Positions 30,820 to 39,909 of a DNA stretch of 64,000 nucleotides are shown here, in pieces. Positions within the stretch are counted from its first letter, which is position 1. The number at the start of each line of letters is the position of its first letter. The stretch covers positions 62,001 through 126,000 of the forward strand of contig JAHFUZ010000009.1 in NCBI GenBank assembly GCA_023264815.1, written 5' to 3'. Below the pieces are notes generated by a model. It did not search any database. It had not been told where the DNA came from and saw only the letters and a program-made list of their open reading frames with translations. The stretch is from Arthrobacter sp. (GTDB lineage Bacteria > Actinomycetota > Actinomycetes > Actinomycetales > Micrococcaceae). A program made the position numbers and the translations under genes.

Positions 30820-31550
30820 GTTGCCTTTCTGAGTGCACGAGGTACGAACCTGTTCCACAGACCCGCGAGAAGAACCACCGCCGCGGTGCCGGCAAGGAGC
30901 GAACCCGCCACGTCGGAAGGGTAGTGAACGCCGATGTACAGCCGGGACCATGCCACCAGGGCAACCAGCACGACGCCGGAAACCAGCGCGAACTTCGCCC
31001 AACTGGTGCCCCTGGCCAGAAAATACACCGCAAAGGCAAGGGTCACCGCGAAGGTGACATGGCCGCTGGGAAAACTGTCCGTACCGGATTCCGGGGCCAG
31101 TGGATCGAACAGCAGCGCAGCGTCCGGGCGTTGCCTCGCCACCAGGACCTTGAAGAATTCACTCGCCACCCACCCGGATCCAGCCACCAGGCCGAACGCC
31201 ACCGCGTTAACCGGAGCGCGGCGGACCAGCAGCAGAAACACCGCAATCGCGGCGATGGCCAGCAACCCCGCCACGGGCCCGAACAGCAGGTTCAAGGCCA
31301 TAGCCACGGCCGTGAGCAGCGCAACGTGATGCAGGCTGAGGCTCTGGTCCACGCCCAGTTCGGCGGCGCTGACACCTGGAACATGTGCCACCGTCAGGCC
31401 AAGAATGACCACGGCGGTGGCGAGGAAAATCCCGAGGAGGAGCCAATGCGGTGCTTGGGGCAGCGCAAGCAACCGGGTCCTGCCGATGGGCTGGCTCAAG
31501 ACTGGTCGGCTGGTGGCGGTAAAGGTGCGGTTGTTGTCTGCGTCAGGCAT
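30813..31550 (-). CDS. PAP2-family membrane phosphatase
   Basis: This 245-residue protein has about six membrane helices. The three phosphatase motifs are KVLVARQRP (about 113-121), SFPSGHVTFA (about 138-147) and SRLYIGVHYPSD (about 185-196), with the two catalytic histidines in motifs 2 and 3. Likely substrates are undecaprenyl pyrophosphate or phosphatidate-type lipids. It is first in an operon with DedA and a two-component system, which points to lipid-carrier recycling under envelope-signal control. Confidence 0.92.
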   Translation of the reverse strand: MPDADNNRTFTATSRPVLSQPIGRTRLLALPQAPHWLLLGIFLATAVVILGLTVAHVPGVSAAELGVDQSLSLHHVALLTAVAMALNLLFGPVAGLLAIAAIAVFLLLVRRAPVNAVAFGLVAGSGWVASEFFKVLVARQRPDAALLFDPLAPESGTDSFPSGHVTFAVTLAFAVYFLARGTSWAKFALVSGVVLVALVAWSRLYIGVHYPSDVAGSLLAGTAAVVLLAGLWNRFVPRALRKATC

Positions 31551-31614
31551 GAGGGCTCCGGCTCGGCACAGGGAGGCCGGACGGCCGCCCCACGTTAACT
31601 CTCTGCCGGGGCCA

Positions 31615-31632
31615 TTAAGAAACCCTTAAGAA
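31615..31632 (-). promoter_or_regulatory. PmrA-box-like direct repeat
   Basis: On the minus strand the sequence reads CTTAAGGGTTTCTTAAT: CTTAAG, five bases, CTTAAT, an 11-bp period that matches the published PmrA box form YTTAAK-N5-YTTAAK. It lies 65-82 bp upstream of the PAP2 start, where an activator of the OmpR family would bind. The local response regulator is the natural candidate. Confidence 0.62.
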
Positions 31633-31654
31633 CGGGACGGTGAGGGGTGGAGCC

Positions 31655-32314
31655 CTACGCCACCAGGTTCGCGGCGGCGGTGTCCATGTGTTCGCGGATG
31701 GTGCTCCGGGCCAGTGTGGCATCGCCGGTTTCGATGGCGGCCACGATGTCGTAATGCCGGTCCACACTCATGTTCCGCACGCCCTTCTCCTGGCCCGCGA
31801 ACATGATGGACATCCGGATGGACCCTTCCAAGGCTTCCCACGAATGCAGCAGGGTCTCATTGCCGGTGAGCCGGCACAGGGTCCGGTGGAACTCCAGGTC
31901 CGACTCCACTCGGTCCTGCATGCTGGACTTCTCGGCGGCGGCCATGGCCTCGATGGCGTTCTTGAGCGAGCTGATGGCGTGCTGACGGTCGGGCAGTTCA
32001 CACAACGTGCGGGCTGCCAGGGATTCCAGGGCTGCCCGGACCGAGTAGATGTCGCGGATTTCCTTGGCATCCAGGTGCCTGACGGACAGCCGGCCACGCG
32101 GTCCGGCGGACAGCAGGCCCTCCTGTTCCAGCTGGCGCAGTGCTTCCCGGAGGGTGCCGCGGCTGATCTGGAGCATCTCGGACAGTTCGGTTTCCACGAG
32201 ATGCCGGCCGGGTTCGAGTTCCCCGCTGGTGATGGCGGCGCGCAACGCGGCAAGCGCCTGCTCGCGGAGGCTCTTCTTCTGCAGTCCCAGCAGCGGTGCG
32301 GTTGCTCCAGCCAT
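31655..32314 (-). CDS. FadR-subfamily GntR regulator of the sugar cassette
   Basis: This 219-residue protein has an N-terminal winged HTH (about residues 12-75, with HLVETELSEMLQISRGTLREALRQLE) and a C-terminal FCD domain (about 85-210, with DLEFHRTLCRLTGN and DRHYDIVAAIETGD metal-site positions). Its promoter holds a 33-bp inverted repeat built of CTGTTAACAG half-sites. The same site recurs three times in the divergent promoter region of the catabolic genes (35718-35804). It therefore probably represses both and responds to a pathway sugar or phosphate. Confidence 0.88.
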   Translation of the reverse strand: MAGATAPLLGLQKKSLREQALAALRAAITSGELEPGRHLVETELSEMLQISRGTLREALRQLEQEGLLSAGPRGRLSVRHLDAKEIRDIYSVRAALESLAARTLCELPDRQHAISSLKNAIEAMAAAEKSSMQDRVESDLEFHRTLCRLTGNETLLHSWEALEGSIRMSIMFAGQEKGVRNMSVDRHYDIVAAIETGDATLARSTIREHMDTAAANLVA

Positions 32315-32339
32315 GGTGATACATCCTCAGTGTCAGTGG

Positions 32340-32372
32340 TCGACTGTTTACAGCCGATCTGTTAACAGTCGA
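32340..32372. promoter_or_regulatory. Operator of the sugar-cassette FadR regulator
   Basis: TCGACTGTTTACAG (32340-32353) and CTGTTAACAGTCGA (32359-32372) form an inverted repeat with 14-bp arms, one mismatch and a 5-bp centre. It lies 26-58 bp upstream of the regulator ATG on the minus strand. Confidence 0.68.
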
Positions 32373-32431
32373 TGGTACGGCAGAAGCGCGGCGCCCAGTA
32401 TGAGGCCCCGCGCTTCTGCCCGCATCGGTTT

Positions 32432-33430
32432 CTATTCCAGTTCGGCGAGCACTTTCGCCACGATCTTCTGGACAGTGAGCCCGTAGCGGTCATGCAGCGT
32501 GGGGAGCGCGCCGGCGTCGAGGAACTCGTCCGGCAGCGCCACCGGCACCACGCGCTTGCCGAGCCCGGCGGTGACGACGGCGGAGGCCACGGTTTCGAAC
32601 AGGCCGCCGATCACGCTGTGGTTTTCGAGGGTGACGGCGAGCCGGTCGGTGTTGATCTCGGCCAGGACGGTTTCGGCGTCGAACGGCTTGATGGTGGGGG
32701 TGTGGACGACGGCGACGTCCACGTTGTGTGCCGCGAGGGCTTTGGCTGCCTGCAGCGCCCGCATGGTCATCAGCCCCGAGGAGATGAACACCACGTCGTT
32801 GCCGCCCCGCAGCACCTTGGCCTTGCCGAGTTCGAACGTGTAGCCGTACTCATCCAGCACGGTCGGCACGTTGCCGCGCAGCAGGCGCAGGTACGTGGGC
32901 CCGTCCGCCGCTGCCAGCTGCGGCACCGCCTGCTCGATGTCCACCGAGTCGCAGGGGTCCACGATGGTCAGGTTGGGCATGCCGCGGAAGATCGCCATGT
33001 CCTCGGTGGCCTGGTGGCTGGGGCCGTACCCGGTGGTCAGGCCGGGGAGCCCGCCCACGATGTTCACGTTCAGGTTCGGCTCCGCGGCGTCGAGGCAAAG
33101 GAAGTCGTAGGCGCGGCGGGCGGCGAACACGGAGTAGGTGGACGCGAACGGCACCAGCCCGGTTTCGGCCAGGCCCGCGGCGGCGCCGAAGAGCAGTTGC
33201 TCGGCCATGCCCATCTGGAAGAACCGCTCGGGGAAGGCCTTCGCGAAGATGTGCATGTCCGTGTACTTGCCCAGGTCCGCGGTGAGGCCCACGATCCTGT
33301 CGTTTTCCTGCGCGGCCTTGACCAGGGCGTGGCCGAACGGTGCGGGTGCGGTCTTCTGGCCGGGGTCCGCGAAGGAGGCGATCATGGCCGAGGTCTTCAG
33401 CTTCGGCTTGGTGACGGCTGTGGTGCTCAT
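32432..33430 (-). CDS. Transketolase, C-terminal subunit
   Basis: This 332-residue protein has the pyrimidine-binding domain (about 25-195, with DLGKYT, RFFQMGMAEQLLFGAAAGLA including the catalytic Glu, and GLTTGYGPSHQATED) and the C-terminal transketolase domain (about 205-330). It pairs with the separate N-terminal subunit encoded 4 bp overlapping upstream to give a complete ThDP transketolase. Split transketolases of this type occur in dedicated sugar pathways. The likely reaction is two-carbon transfer from or to D-erythrose 4-phosphate or a branched ketose phosphate. Confidence 0.9.
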   Translation of the reverse strand: MSTTAVTKPKLKTSAMIASFADPGQKTAPAPFGHALVKAAQENDRIVGLTADLGKYTDMHIFAKAFPERFFQMGMAEQLLFGAAAGLAETGLVPFASTYSVFAARRAYDFLCLDAAEPNLNVNIVGGLPGLTTGYGPSHQATEDMAIFRGMPNLTIVDPCDSVDIEQAVPQLAAADGPTYLRLLRGNVPTVLDEYGYTFELGKAKVLRGGNDVVFISSGLMTMRALQAAKALAAHNVDVAVVHTPTIKPFDAETVLAEINTDRLAVTLENHSVIGGLFETVASAVVTAGLGKRVVPVALPDEFLDAGALPTLHDRYGLTVQKIVAKVLAELE

Positions 33431-34335
33431 GCTGAAGCCTTCCCTTCATATCCGGCGGTGAGTTGTTCGCTGCAGGTCTGCCATTCGTGTTCTTCGATGC
33501 GCATGAAGTGCGCCTTCTCGCGCTCCTCCAGCAGCGGCACCCCGCGGCCCACCTTCGTGTCGCACAGGATCACCGAGGGGCGTCCGACGGCGGCGGCCTG
33601 GGCGGCTGCGTTGTCGAACGCTGCCAGCAGCGCGCCGACGTCGTTCCCGTCCACCCGCTGGGTGTACCAGCCGAACGATTCCCACTTCTCGGTCACGGGT
33701 TCGGTGCGGAGCACCGTGTCCGTCTTCCCGTCGGCCTGCAGCGCGTTGATGTCCACCATCGCGGTGAGGTTGCCAAGCTGGTGGTGGTGGGCGCCCATGG
33801 CGGCCTCCCAGGTGGACCCCTCGTCGAGTTCGCCGTCGGAGAGGAAGTTGTAGATCCTGGCGGAGGAGCCCTGGTAGCGCAGGCCCAGCGCCATGCCCAC
33901 CGCGATGGTGAGGCCGTGGCCCAGCGAGCCGCCGGAGATTTCCATGCCCGGCGTGTAGGTGGACATTCCGGACATCGGCAGCCGGGAATCGTCCGAGCCG
34001 TAGGTCTCCAGCTCTTCCACCGGGACAATCCCGGCCTCTGCCAGGGCTGCGTAGTGGCCGATTGCGTAGTGCCCGGTGGACAGCAGGAACCTGTCCCGGG
34101 CCTCCCAGTGCGGATCCTCCGCCCGGAAGCGGAGCTGGTCACCGTACACCGTGGCCAGCATATCCGCAGCGCCCAGGGCCTGGCCCACGTAGCCCTGGCC
34201 CTGCACTTCGCCCATGTTCAGGGCGTGGTGGCGGATCCGGTAGGCGGCGGCGCTGACGCGGCAGAGGCGTTCGGAGGCTGTTTCCTGGCTCATTCGTTCC
34301 TTGTGGGCGGTGTGCAGTTCCTGGGTGGCAGTCAT
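33427..34335 (-). CDS. Transketolase, N-terminal (ThDP-binding) subunit
   Basis: This 302-residue protein carries the ThDP pyrophosphate-binding domain. The ThDP motif is SDGELDEGSTWEA...MVDIN, the GDG form being changed to SDG. Conserved His residues are in RIRHHALNM and LLSTGHYAIGHYAALAEAG, and GGSLGHGLTIAVGMALG completes the fold. Its ATG overlaps the symporter stop (TGATG) and its own stop overlaps the C-terminal subunit gene by 4 bp, so all three are translationally coupled. Confidence 0.9.
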   Translation of the reverse strand: MTATQELHTAHKERMSQETASERLCRVSAAAYRIRHHALNMGEVQGQGYVGQALGAADMLATVYGDQLRFRAEDPHWEARDRFLLSTGHYAIGHYAALAEAGIVPVEELETYGSDDSRLPMSGMSTYTPGMEISGGSLGHGLTIAVGMALGLRYQGSSARIYNFLSDGELDEGSTWEAAMGAHHHQLGNLTAMVDINALQADGKTDTVLRTEPVTEKWESFGWYTQRVDGNDVGALLAAFDNAAAQAAAVGRPSVILCDTKVGRGVPLLEEREKAHFMRIEEHEWQTCSEQLTAGYEGKASA

Positions 34336-35672
34336 CAGGCGTTCACGATCTGGGGTGTGCTTTTGGTGGCCTCATCCGCGAGCTGGCGCTCACGCTTGCC
34401 CCAGGTTTCCCGGGTGACGAGGGCGGCCCAGAGGCCAATCGCTGCATACAGGCTGAAGAGCAGGGCGGGGCCCATCCAGCCCATGGCCACGAAGAGCAGG
34501 GTGGTGATGAAGGGGGTGAAGCCGGAGACCATGGCGGAGATCTGGTAGGCCAGCGAGGCGCCGGAGGAGCGGGTCTTGGCCTGGAACAGCTCGGGGAACC
34601 ACGGGCCCTGGGCGCCGGCAAGGGAGTTCTGGCAGACGGCGTAGGAGATGGCGATCGTGGCGATGACGAAGATGAAGAGGCCGGTGTTGACCAGCAGGAA
34701 CATGGGGATGCCGAACAGCAGGGCGAAGGCGGTGGACCAGATGTAGAGGGGGCGGCGGCCGATCCTGTCGGTGAGGCGGGCCCAGGCCATGGTGGCGAAG
34801 ATGCCGATGAACGAGGCGATGCACAGGGCCACGAGGGTCTGGGTCTTGTCCGCGAGCTGCTGGGTGTGGAGGTAGGAAATCATGTATGTGATGGACACGG
34901 CGTAGCCGGCAGTCTCGGCAACGCGGAGGCCGATGCCCTTCACGATGTTGCGCCAGTCAGTCCTGATGACCTCAACAATGGGGGACTTGACGATTGCGCC
35001 GCTTTCCTTGACCTCGTCGAAGACCGGGGACTCGGGCACCTTGGAGCGGATGATCAGGCCGACGACCACCAGGACGATGCTGGCCAGGAACGGTACGCGC
35101 CAGGCGAGTTCGCCGCCGAGGTTCACGCTGACCAGGAAGACGAGGTTGGCCAGCAGCAGGCCAACCGGGAACCCGGCCTGGACGATGCCGGTGTACTTTC
35201 CCTTGGATTTCCACGGTGCGTGCTCGTAGCTCATGAGGATGGCGCCGCCCCATTCGGCGCCGAAGGCCAGGCCTTGGACGATCCGGACGAAGACCAGCAG
35301 GGCCGGAGCCAGCAGGCCCACCTGCTCGTACGTGGGCAGCAGGCCGATGAAGAAGGTGGCCACGCCCATCATGATCAGGGAGGTCACCAGGACCGGCTTG
35401 CGGCCCACCCTGTCGCCGAGGTGTCCGCCGATGATGCCGCCGATGGGGCGGGCGGCGAAGCCGACGCCAAGGGTGGCGAAGGCGGCCAGTGTGCCCGTGA
35501 CCGGATCGCCGGTGGGGAAGAAGGCCGTGCCGAAGTACAGGGCCGCAGCGGTGCCGAAGCCGATGAAGTCATATGTCTCAATAACGGCGCCAACACCGGA
35601 GCCGATGGCGACGCGCTTGGCGTCCTTGGTGCCATGCACGTGGCCGCGCATCTTCAGAGCCTCATTGCTCAT
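34335..35672 (-). CDS. MFS sugar/metabolite:H+ symporter (MHS family)
   Basis: This 445-residue transporter has 12 predicted helices. The MHS-type signatures are AIGSGVGAVIETYDFIGFG at the N-terminus, the loop GDRVGRKP (about residue 87) and WRVPFLASI. ATG 35672 (AAGGGAAA upstream) is preferred to the longer frame at 35744, which runs into the operator region. It probably imports the substrate of the cassette. It is first in the operon with the split transketolase. Confidence 0.88.
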   Translation of the reverse strand: MSNEALKMRGHVHGTKDAKRVAIGSGVGAVIETYDFIGFGTAAALYFGTAFFPTGDPVTGTLAAFATLGVGFAARPIGGIIGGHLGDRVGRKPVLVTSLIMMGVATFFIGLLPTYEQVGLLAPALLVFVRIVQGLAFGAEWGGAILMSYEHAPWKSKGKYTGIVQAGFPVGLLLANLVFLVSVNLGGELAWRVPFLASIVLVVVGLIIRSKVPESPVFDEVKESGAIVKSPIVEVIRTDWRNIVKGIGLRVAETAGYAVSITYMISYLHTQQLADKTQTLVALCIASFIGIFATMAWARLTDRIGRRPLYIWSTAFALLFGIPMFLLVNTGLFIFVIATIAISYAVCQNSLAGAQGPWFPELFQAKTRSSGASLAYQISAMVSGFTPFITTLLFVAMGWMGPALLFSLYAAIGLWAALVTRETWGKRERQLADEATKSTPQIVNA

Positions 35673-35717
35673 TGCTGTTTCCCTTTCGCGTAGCCGCCAA
35701 CGTATTCCGCGCCGCTG

Positions 35718-35804
35718 TCGACTGTTAACAAATGATATGCCCAAGTGTGACCCGCGTCATGAGCGAATGTCAACAGTCAATGTTGGAGGTTGACTGTTAA
35801 CAGT
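35718..35804. promoter_or_regulatory. Three FadR-type operators in the divergent sugar promoter
   Basis: The sites are TCGACTGTTAACA (35718-35730), GTCAACAGTCAA (35769-35780, opposite orientation) and TTGACTGTTAACAGT (35790-35804). The core ACTGTTAACAGT is a perfect palindrome. They lie between the divergent starts at 35672 and 35860 and match the regulator's own operator at 32340-32372. Confidence 0.7.
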
Positions 35805-35859
35805 GAATTAGCCTACAGTGATTCACATCACCACCCGCTCATCCAGAGGATCAACGACG

Positions 35860-36684
35860 ATGTTCAACACCCGACTCGGCTGCTCATCCATCAGCTTCCG
35901 GCATCAGGACCTGCCGGCTGCCCTGCGGACCATCAGCGGCCTGGGCTTCGAAGAGATCGATCTCGGCGCCCTCCCGGGGGTCTGCGACCACGTCCCCTAC
36001 AACCTGGACCACGAAGCGGTCGCCGCGGTGACCGCGGAGGTCGCGGCCTCCGGACTGCGGGTCCGTTCGGTCAACGGGGACATCGGGGACCTGAACGCAG
36101 TGCTCGACGCCGAAGCACGCGCGGCCCGCGAACGGCACCTGGAGGCGCTGCTCACCCTCGCCGCCAACACCGGCGCGAAGGCGCTGGTCCTCCCGTGCGG
36201 GGCGCTCAACCACGAGCCGGTGCGCACCCTCGACGAGGACCTGGACCTCGTGGCCGCCCAGCTCACCCACGCCGCCCAGCGCGCGGCGGAGTTCGGCGTC
36301 GGGCTTTGGACCGAATCCCTGCACTTCCTGAGGTTCTGCTGGAACCTGGAGCGCGCGGAACTGCTGGCCCGGCGGCTGGCAGGTACCGGCGTCGGAATCG
36401 TCATGGATTTCAGCCACATCGTGGCCGCCGGCGAGGATCCGCTGGAGTACCTCGAACGCCACCGGGGCCGGATCGCCCACGTCCACCTGCGGGACGCCGT
36501 GCCGGGCAACATCAACCTCAGCATCGGCAACGGCCAGGCGGACTTCGCCGCCGGCCTCAAGGCGCTCGCGGCAAGCGGCTACACCGGCCACTTCTCGCTC
36601 GAACTCGAAACCCGGGACGTTACCCATGACGAACGCCCCGCCGCCGCCGCCAAAGCGGCAAGCCTCATCACCGACCTCATCTGA
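35860..36684 (+). CDS. TIM-barrel sugar-phosphate isomerase/epimerase
   Basis: This 274-residue protein has the AP-endonuclease-2-like (xylose isomerase-like) TIM barrel. Metal- or substrate-binding positions are visible as LWTESLHFLR (Glu, about 156-165), VGIVMDFSHIVAAGEDP (Asp/His, about 183-199), HVHLRDA (His, about 208-214) and FSLELET (Glu, about 247-253). AGAGGA lies 9 nt before ATG 35860. In tetritol pathways a protein of this class (LerI) isomerises L-erythrulose 1-phosphate; that function is inferred here from neighbours only. Confidence 0.82.
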   Translation: MFNTRLGCSSISFRHQDLPAALRTISGLGFEEIDLGALPGVCDHVPYNLDHEAVAAVTAEVAASGLRVRSVNGDIGDLNAVLDAEARAARERHLEALLTLAANTGAKALVLPCGALNHEPVRTLDEDLDLVAAQLTHAAQRAAEFGVGLWTESLHFLRFCWNLERAELLARRLAGTGVGIVMDFSHIVAAGEDPLEYLERHRGRIAHVHLRDAVPGNINLSIGNGQADFAAGLKALAASGYTGHFSLELETRDVTHDERPAAAAKAASLITDLI

Positions 36685-36686
36685 CC

Positions 36687-36746
36687 ATCGATTGCTCCGT
36701 AACGGTCGTTCTGAACCCTCAAAACGACGCTTGCGGAGCAATCGAT
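36687..36746. repeat. Inverted repeat inside the sugar operon
   Basis: There are 24-bp arms (36687-36710 and 36723-36746; outer part ATCGATTGCTCCG) with four mismatches and a 12-nt loop. It lies between the isomerase stop and the SDR ribosome site. It could act as an mRNA stabilising or partial terminator hairpin, or be a mobile intergenic repeat. Confidence 0.65.
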
Positions 36747-36775
36747 CCACCCAAACCAAACCCAAGGAGCACACC

Positions 36776-37549
36776 ATGACCAGCATCCAGCGCACCGCCG
36801 TCCTCACCGGAGCCACCTCGGACCGTGGCATCGGCATCACCACCGCCCGCCGCTACGCCAGCCAGGGCTGGGCCGTGGTGATCCTGGACCTCGACGGCGA
36901 GAAGTCCGCCAAGGTTGCCGCCGAAATCGGCAACGAGTTCAACGTGCCGGCATTCGGCCACGAGATCGACGTTGCCAACGAGGGCTCCGTCAACGCCGCC
37001 TACGCAGCGGTTAAGAACGAGATCGACGCCGGGATCCTGCCGCAGGTGGGTGCCCTGGCCAACATCGCGGGCATCACCTCCCCGGTCCCGTTCCTGGAGA
37101 CCACCCTTGAGCTGTGGCACAAGGTCATGGACGTCAATGCCACGGGCACCTACCTGGTCACCAAGGCGTTCCTGCCGGACATGATCGGGAATGGCTGGGG
37201 CCGGATCGTGAACATGTCCTCCGTCTCCGCCCAGCGCGGCGGCGGCGTGTTCGGCAAGGTCCCGTACTCCGCCGCGAAAGCCGCCATCCTGGGCTTCACC
37301 AAGGCCCTTGCCCGCGAGCTCGGCACCGCAGGTGTCACGGTCAACGCCATCACGCCCGGCGCCGTGGATACCAACATCCGCGTGGGCAGCACCGACGAGC
37401 AGGAAGCCGCCATCAACGCCGGCATCCCGCTGGGCCGCAACGCCACCACCGAGGAAGTTGCCGCCGTCATCACGTTCCTGTCCTCCGAGGAATCCGCCTA
37501 CCTCACCGGCACCACCATCGACATCAACGGCGGAAGCCACATCCACTAG
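36776..37549 (+). CDS. SDR-family dehydrogenase (polyol/tetritol dehydrogenase-like)
   Basis: This 257-residue short-chain dehydrogenase has a cofactor motif TGATSDRGIG (about 11-20), the NIAG motif (about 99-102), a catalytic Ser in NMSSVSAQRG (about 148), and Tyr-x3-Lys in PYSAAKAA (about 163-167). AAGGAG precedes the ATG. D-threitol dehydrogenase (DthD) of mycobacteria is an SDR encoded next to similar kinase and isomerase genes, so oxidation of a tetritol or similar polyol to a ketose is the best guess. Confidence 0.88.
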   Translation: MTSIQRTAVLTGATSDRGIGITTARRYASQGWAVVILDLDGEKSAKVAAEIGNEFNVPAFGHEIDVANEGSVNAAYAAVKNEIDAGILPQVGALANIAGITSPVPFLETTLELWHKVMDVNATGTYLVTKAFLPDMIGNGWGRIVNMSSVSAQRGGGVFGKVPYSAAKAAILGFTKALARELGTAGVTVNAITPGAVDTNIRVGSTDEQEAAINAGIPLGRNATTEEVAAVITFLSSEESAYLTGTTIDINGGSHIH

Positions 37550-37581
37550 TAGCCGTCTCCGCCGAAGCCAGAGAGCCCACC

Positions 37582-39366
37582 ATGACCAAGATTTTCAACG
37601 ATCCCTCCGAATTCGCGGAAGAAGCCCTTGCCGGATTCTGCGACGTCCATTCCGGGCTGGTCCGCCAGGTCCCCGGCGGTGCCGTGCGGCGCCACCGTCC
37701 CGCCACGCCCAAGGTGGCGGTCCTCGCCGGCGGCGGGTCCGGGCACTACCCGGCGTTCGCCGGGCTGATCGGCACCGGACTGGCCGACGGCGCCGTGGTG
37801 GGCAACATCTTCACCTCACCGTCAGCGCAGCAGGCCTACGCCGTGGCCAAGGCCGCGGAGTCCGGCGCCGGCGTGGTGTTTACGTACGGCAACTACGCCG
37901 GGGACGTGATGAACTTCGGGATGGCCAGCGAACGCCTCGCCGCCGAGGGGATCCAGGTTGAAAATGTCCTGGTCACCGACGACATTGCCAGCGCGCCGCC
38001 GTCGGAAACTGAAAAGCGCCGCGGCATCGCCGGCGACTTCACGGTCTTCAAGATCATGGGCGCCGCCGCCGAAGCGGGTGCGGACCTTGCCGACGTCGTC
38101 CGTTTGGGCCGGAAAGCCAACAGCCTGACCCGCACCATCGGCAGCGCCTTCCGCGGCTGCACCTTCCCGGGCGCTGACGCCCCGCTGTTCGCACTGCGGG
38201 ACAAGCAGATGGGCCTCGGCCTCGGAATCCACGGTGAACCGGGCCTGTTCGACACCGATCTGCCGTCCGCCAACGAACTCGGCCAGGAATTCGTCACGCG
38301 GCTGCTGGCGGAAACGCCGGAAGGCGCCGGTGACCGGCTCGCCGTCATCCTCAACGGCCTCGGCTCCACCAAGCACGAGGAGCTTTTTGTCCTCTGGCTG
38401 ACGGTGGCGCCGCTGCTCCGGGACGCCGGCTACACCCTGGTGATGCCCGAGGTGGGCGAACTGGTCACCAGCCTGGACATGTCCGGCGTGTCCCTCACCA
38501 TCACCTGGCTGGACGACGAACTGGAACCGCTCTGGACGGCACCGGCCGAAACTCCCGCGTACCGCCGCGGAAACGCCGCACTCCAGTCCGGCGCTGTGTC
38601 CGGCGGGGAAACGTCCGACGCCGGCGACGCACCTGGGGTGTTCGAGGCCACCGAGGATTCACGCGGGTATGCCGGCCGTTGCGTCTCGGCGCTGGACGCC
38701 GCCCGCGACTGCCTGCACGCCGCCGAAACGCGGCTCGGAGACATGGACGCCATTGCCGGGGACGGCGACCACGGCCGCGGGATGGTCCGCGGGGTGGACG
38801 CCGCAACGGCGGCGGCTACCGCTGCGGCCGGCCGGGGAGCCGGCGCAGGGTCCGTCCTTATCGCCGCGGGTGACGCCTGGGCGGACAAAGCCGGCGGCAC
38901 CTCCGGCGTCCTCTGGGGCGCAGGACTGCGGGCGTTCGGCGAATCGCTGGGGGACCAGCGCAGCCCTGAACTCAAGGAACTGGCCGCCGGAGTTCGTGCC
39001 TTTACGGACAGGATCACCTGCCTGGGCAAGGCGGAGCCGGGCGACAAGACCATGGTGGATGCCCTGGTGCCGTTCACCGAAACCTTCTCTCGCCTGGCGG
39101 CCAGCGGCGCGTCACCGCGGCAGGCATGGGAAGACGCGGCCCTTGAGGCCACCACGGCGGCCGAGGCCACAGCATCGCTCCGCCCGCTGAAAGGCCGGGC
39201 ACGGCCGCTCGCGGAAAAGAGCATCGGCACTGCGGATCCCGGTGCCACGTCCCTCGCCATGATCTTCACCGTGATGGGACCGTTCCTGGCCGCTTCCGGG
39301 CAACCCGTTCCCGGGCAACCCGTCCCATCAGCCACCACCAGCCAGCCGGCAGGAGCACTCTCATGA
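37582..39366 (+). CDS. DhaK-DhaL fused ketose kinase (erythrulose-kinase-like)
   Basis: This 594-residue protein fuses a DhaK domain (about 1-330) with a DhaL ATP-binding domain (about 365-575). The DhaK part has [12 protein letters not shown] (51-62), [12 protein letters not shown] (101-112) and a substrate-binding His in LGIHGEPG (about 217). The DhaL part has the metal-binding GDGDHG. The GSGHYPAF form, rather than GSGHEPAH of dihydroxyacetone kinases, resembles the D-/L-erythrulose kinases DerK and LerK. It overlaps the RpiB-like gene by 4 bp. Confidence 0.86.
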   Translation: MTKIFNDPSEFAEEALAGFCDVHSGLVRQVPGGAVRRHRPATPKVAVLAGGGSGHYPAFAGLIGTGLADGAVVGNIFTSPSAQQAYAVAKAAESGAGVVFTYGNYAGDVMNFGMASERLAAEGIQVENVLVTDDIASAPPSETEKRRGIAGDFTVFKIMGAAAEAGADLADVVRLGRKANSLTRTIGSAFRGCTFPGADAPLFALRDKQMGLGLGIHGEPGLFDTDLPSANELGQEFVTRLLAETPEGAGDRLAVILNGLGSTKHEELFVLWLTVAPLLRDAGYTLVMPEVGELVTSLDMSGVSLTITWLDDELEPLWTAPAETPAYRRGNAALQSGAVSGGETSDAGDAPGVFEATEDSRGYAGRCVSALDAARDCLHAAETRLGDMDAIAGDGDHGRGMVRGVDAATAAATAAAGRGAGAGSVLIAAGDAWADKAGGTSGVLWGAGLRAFGESLGDQRSPELKELAAGVRAFTDRITCLGKAEPGDKTMVDALVPFTETFSRLAASGASPRQAWEDAALEATTAAEATASLRPLKGRARPLAEKSIGTADPGATSLAMIFTVMGPFLAASGQPVPGQPVPSATTSQPAGALS

Positions 39367-39854
39367 CCACCACACAGGAAACCCCGGGCCTGCGCCTGGT
39401 CCTGGGCGCCGACGAAGCCGGCGTCGATTACAAAAACCGCATTCTGGCGGACCTGCAGGCCGATCCCCGGATCAGTGAAATCATCGACATCGGGGTCAAC
39501 CGGACCGATGCCCCGGAGGACTTCACCAAGCCCTACCCCTACGTCGGCATCGCCGCAGGCGAGCTGATCCGCGACGGCAAGGCGGACCGGGCCATCCTCT
39601 TCTGCGGGACCGGCATCGGGGTGGCCATCGCCGCCAACAAGGTGGACGGCATCCGCGCCACCACGGCCCATGACTCTTTCTCGGTGGAGCGCTCGGTGCT
39701 GTCCAACGACTGCCAGGTCCTCACCATGGGGCAGCGGGTAGTTGGCGTTGAACTGGCCAGCCGGCTGGCGAAGGAATGGATCGGCTACACCTTTGATCCG
39801 GCCTCGGCCTCGGCGGACAAGGTCAAGGTCCTCACGGACTTCGAAGGCTGCTGA
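39363..39854 (+). CDS. RpiB/LacAB-family sugar-phosphate isomerase
   Basis: This 163-residue protein has the RpiB fold: [14 protein letters not shown] at the N-terminus, the catalytic-region Cys motif [16 protein letters not shown] (about 79-94), and [30 protein letters not shown]. Homologues in erythritol and threitol pathways (EryI, DerI) convert D-erythrulose 4-phosphate to D-erythrose 4-phosphate. Following a ketose kinase and with a transketolase in the divergent operon, this role is likely but unproven. Confidence 0.87.
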   Translation: MTTTQETPGLRLVLGADEAGVDYKNRILADLQADPRISEIIDIGVNRTDAPEDFTKPYPYVGIAAGELIRDGKADRAILFCGTGIGVAIAANKVDGIRATTAHDSFSVERSVLSNDCQVLTMGQRVVGVELASRLAKEWIGYTFDPASASADKVKVLTDFEGC

Positions 39855-39909
39855 GCCCGGGCCGAGGCAGCGGCATTGTCTCCACAGAGCTACGCCCCGC
39901 CGCCGCGGG

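Noticed and set aside
37582..39366. Simple glycerol/dihydroxyacetone pathway
   Set aside because: The context lacks glycerol dehydrogenase or PTS DhaM and includes RpiB-like, TIM-barrel and transketolase genes. The GSGHYP motif favours an erythrulose-type kinase.
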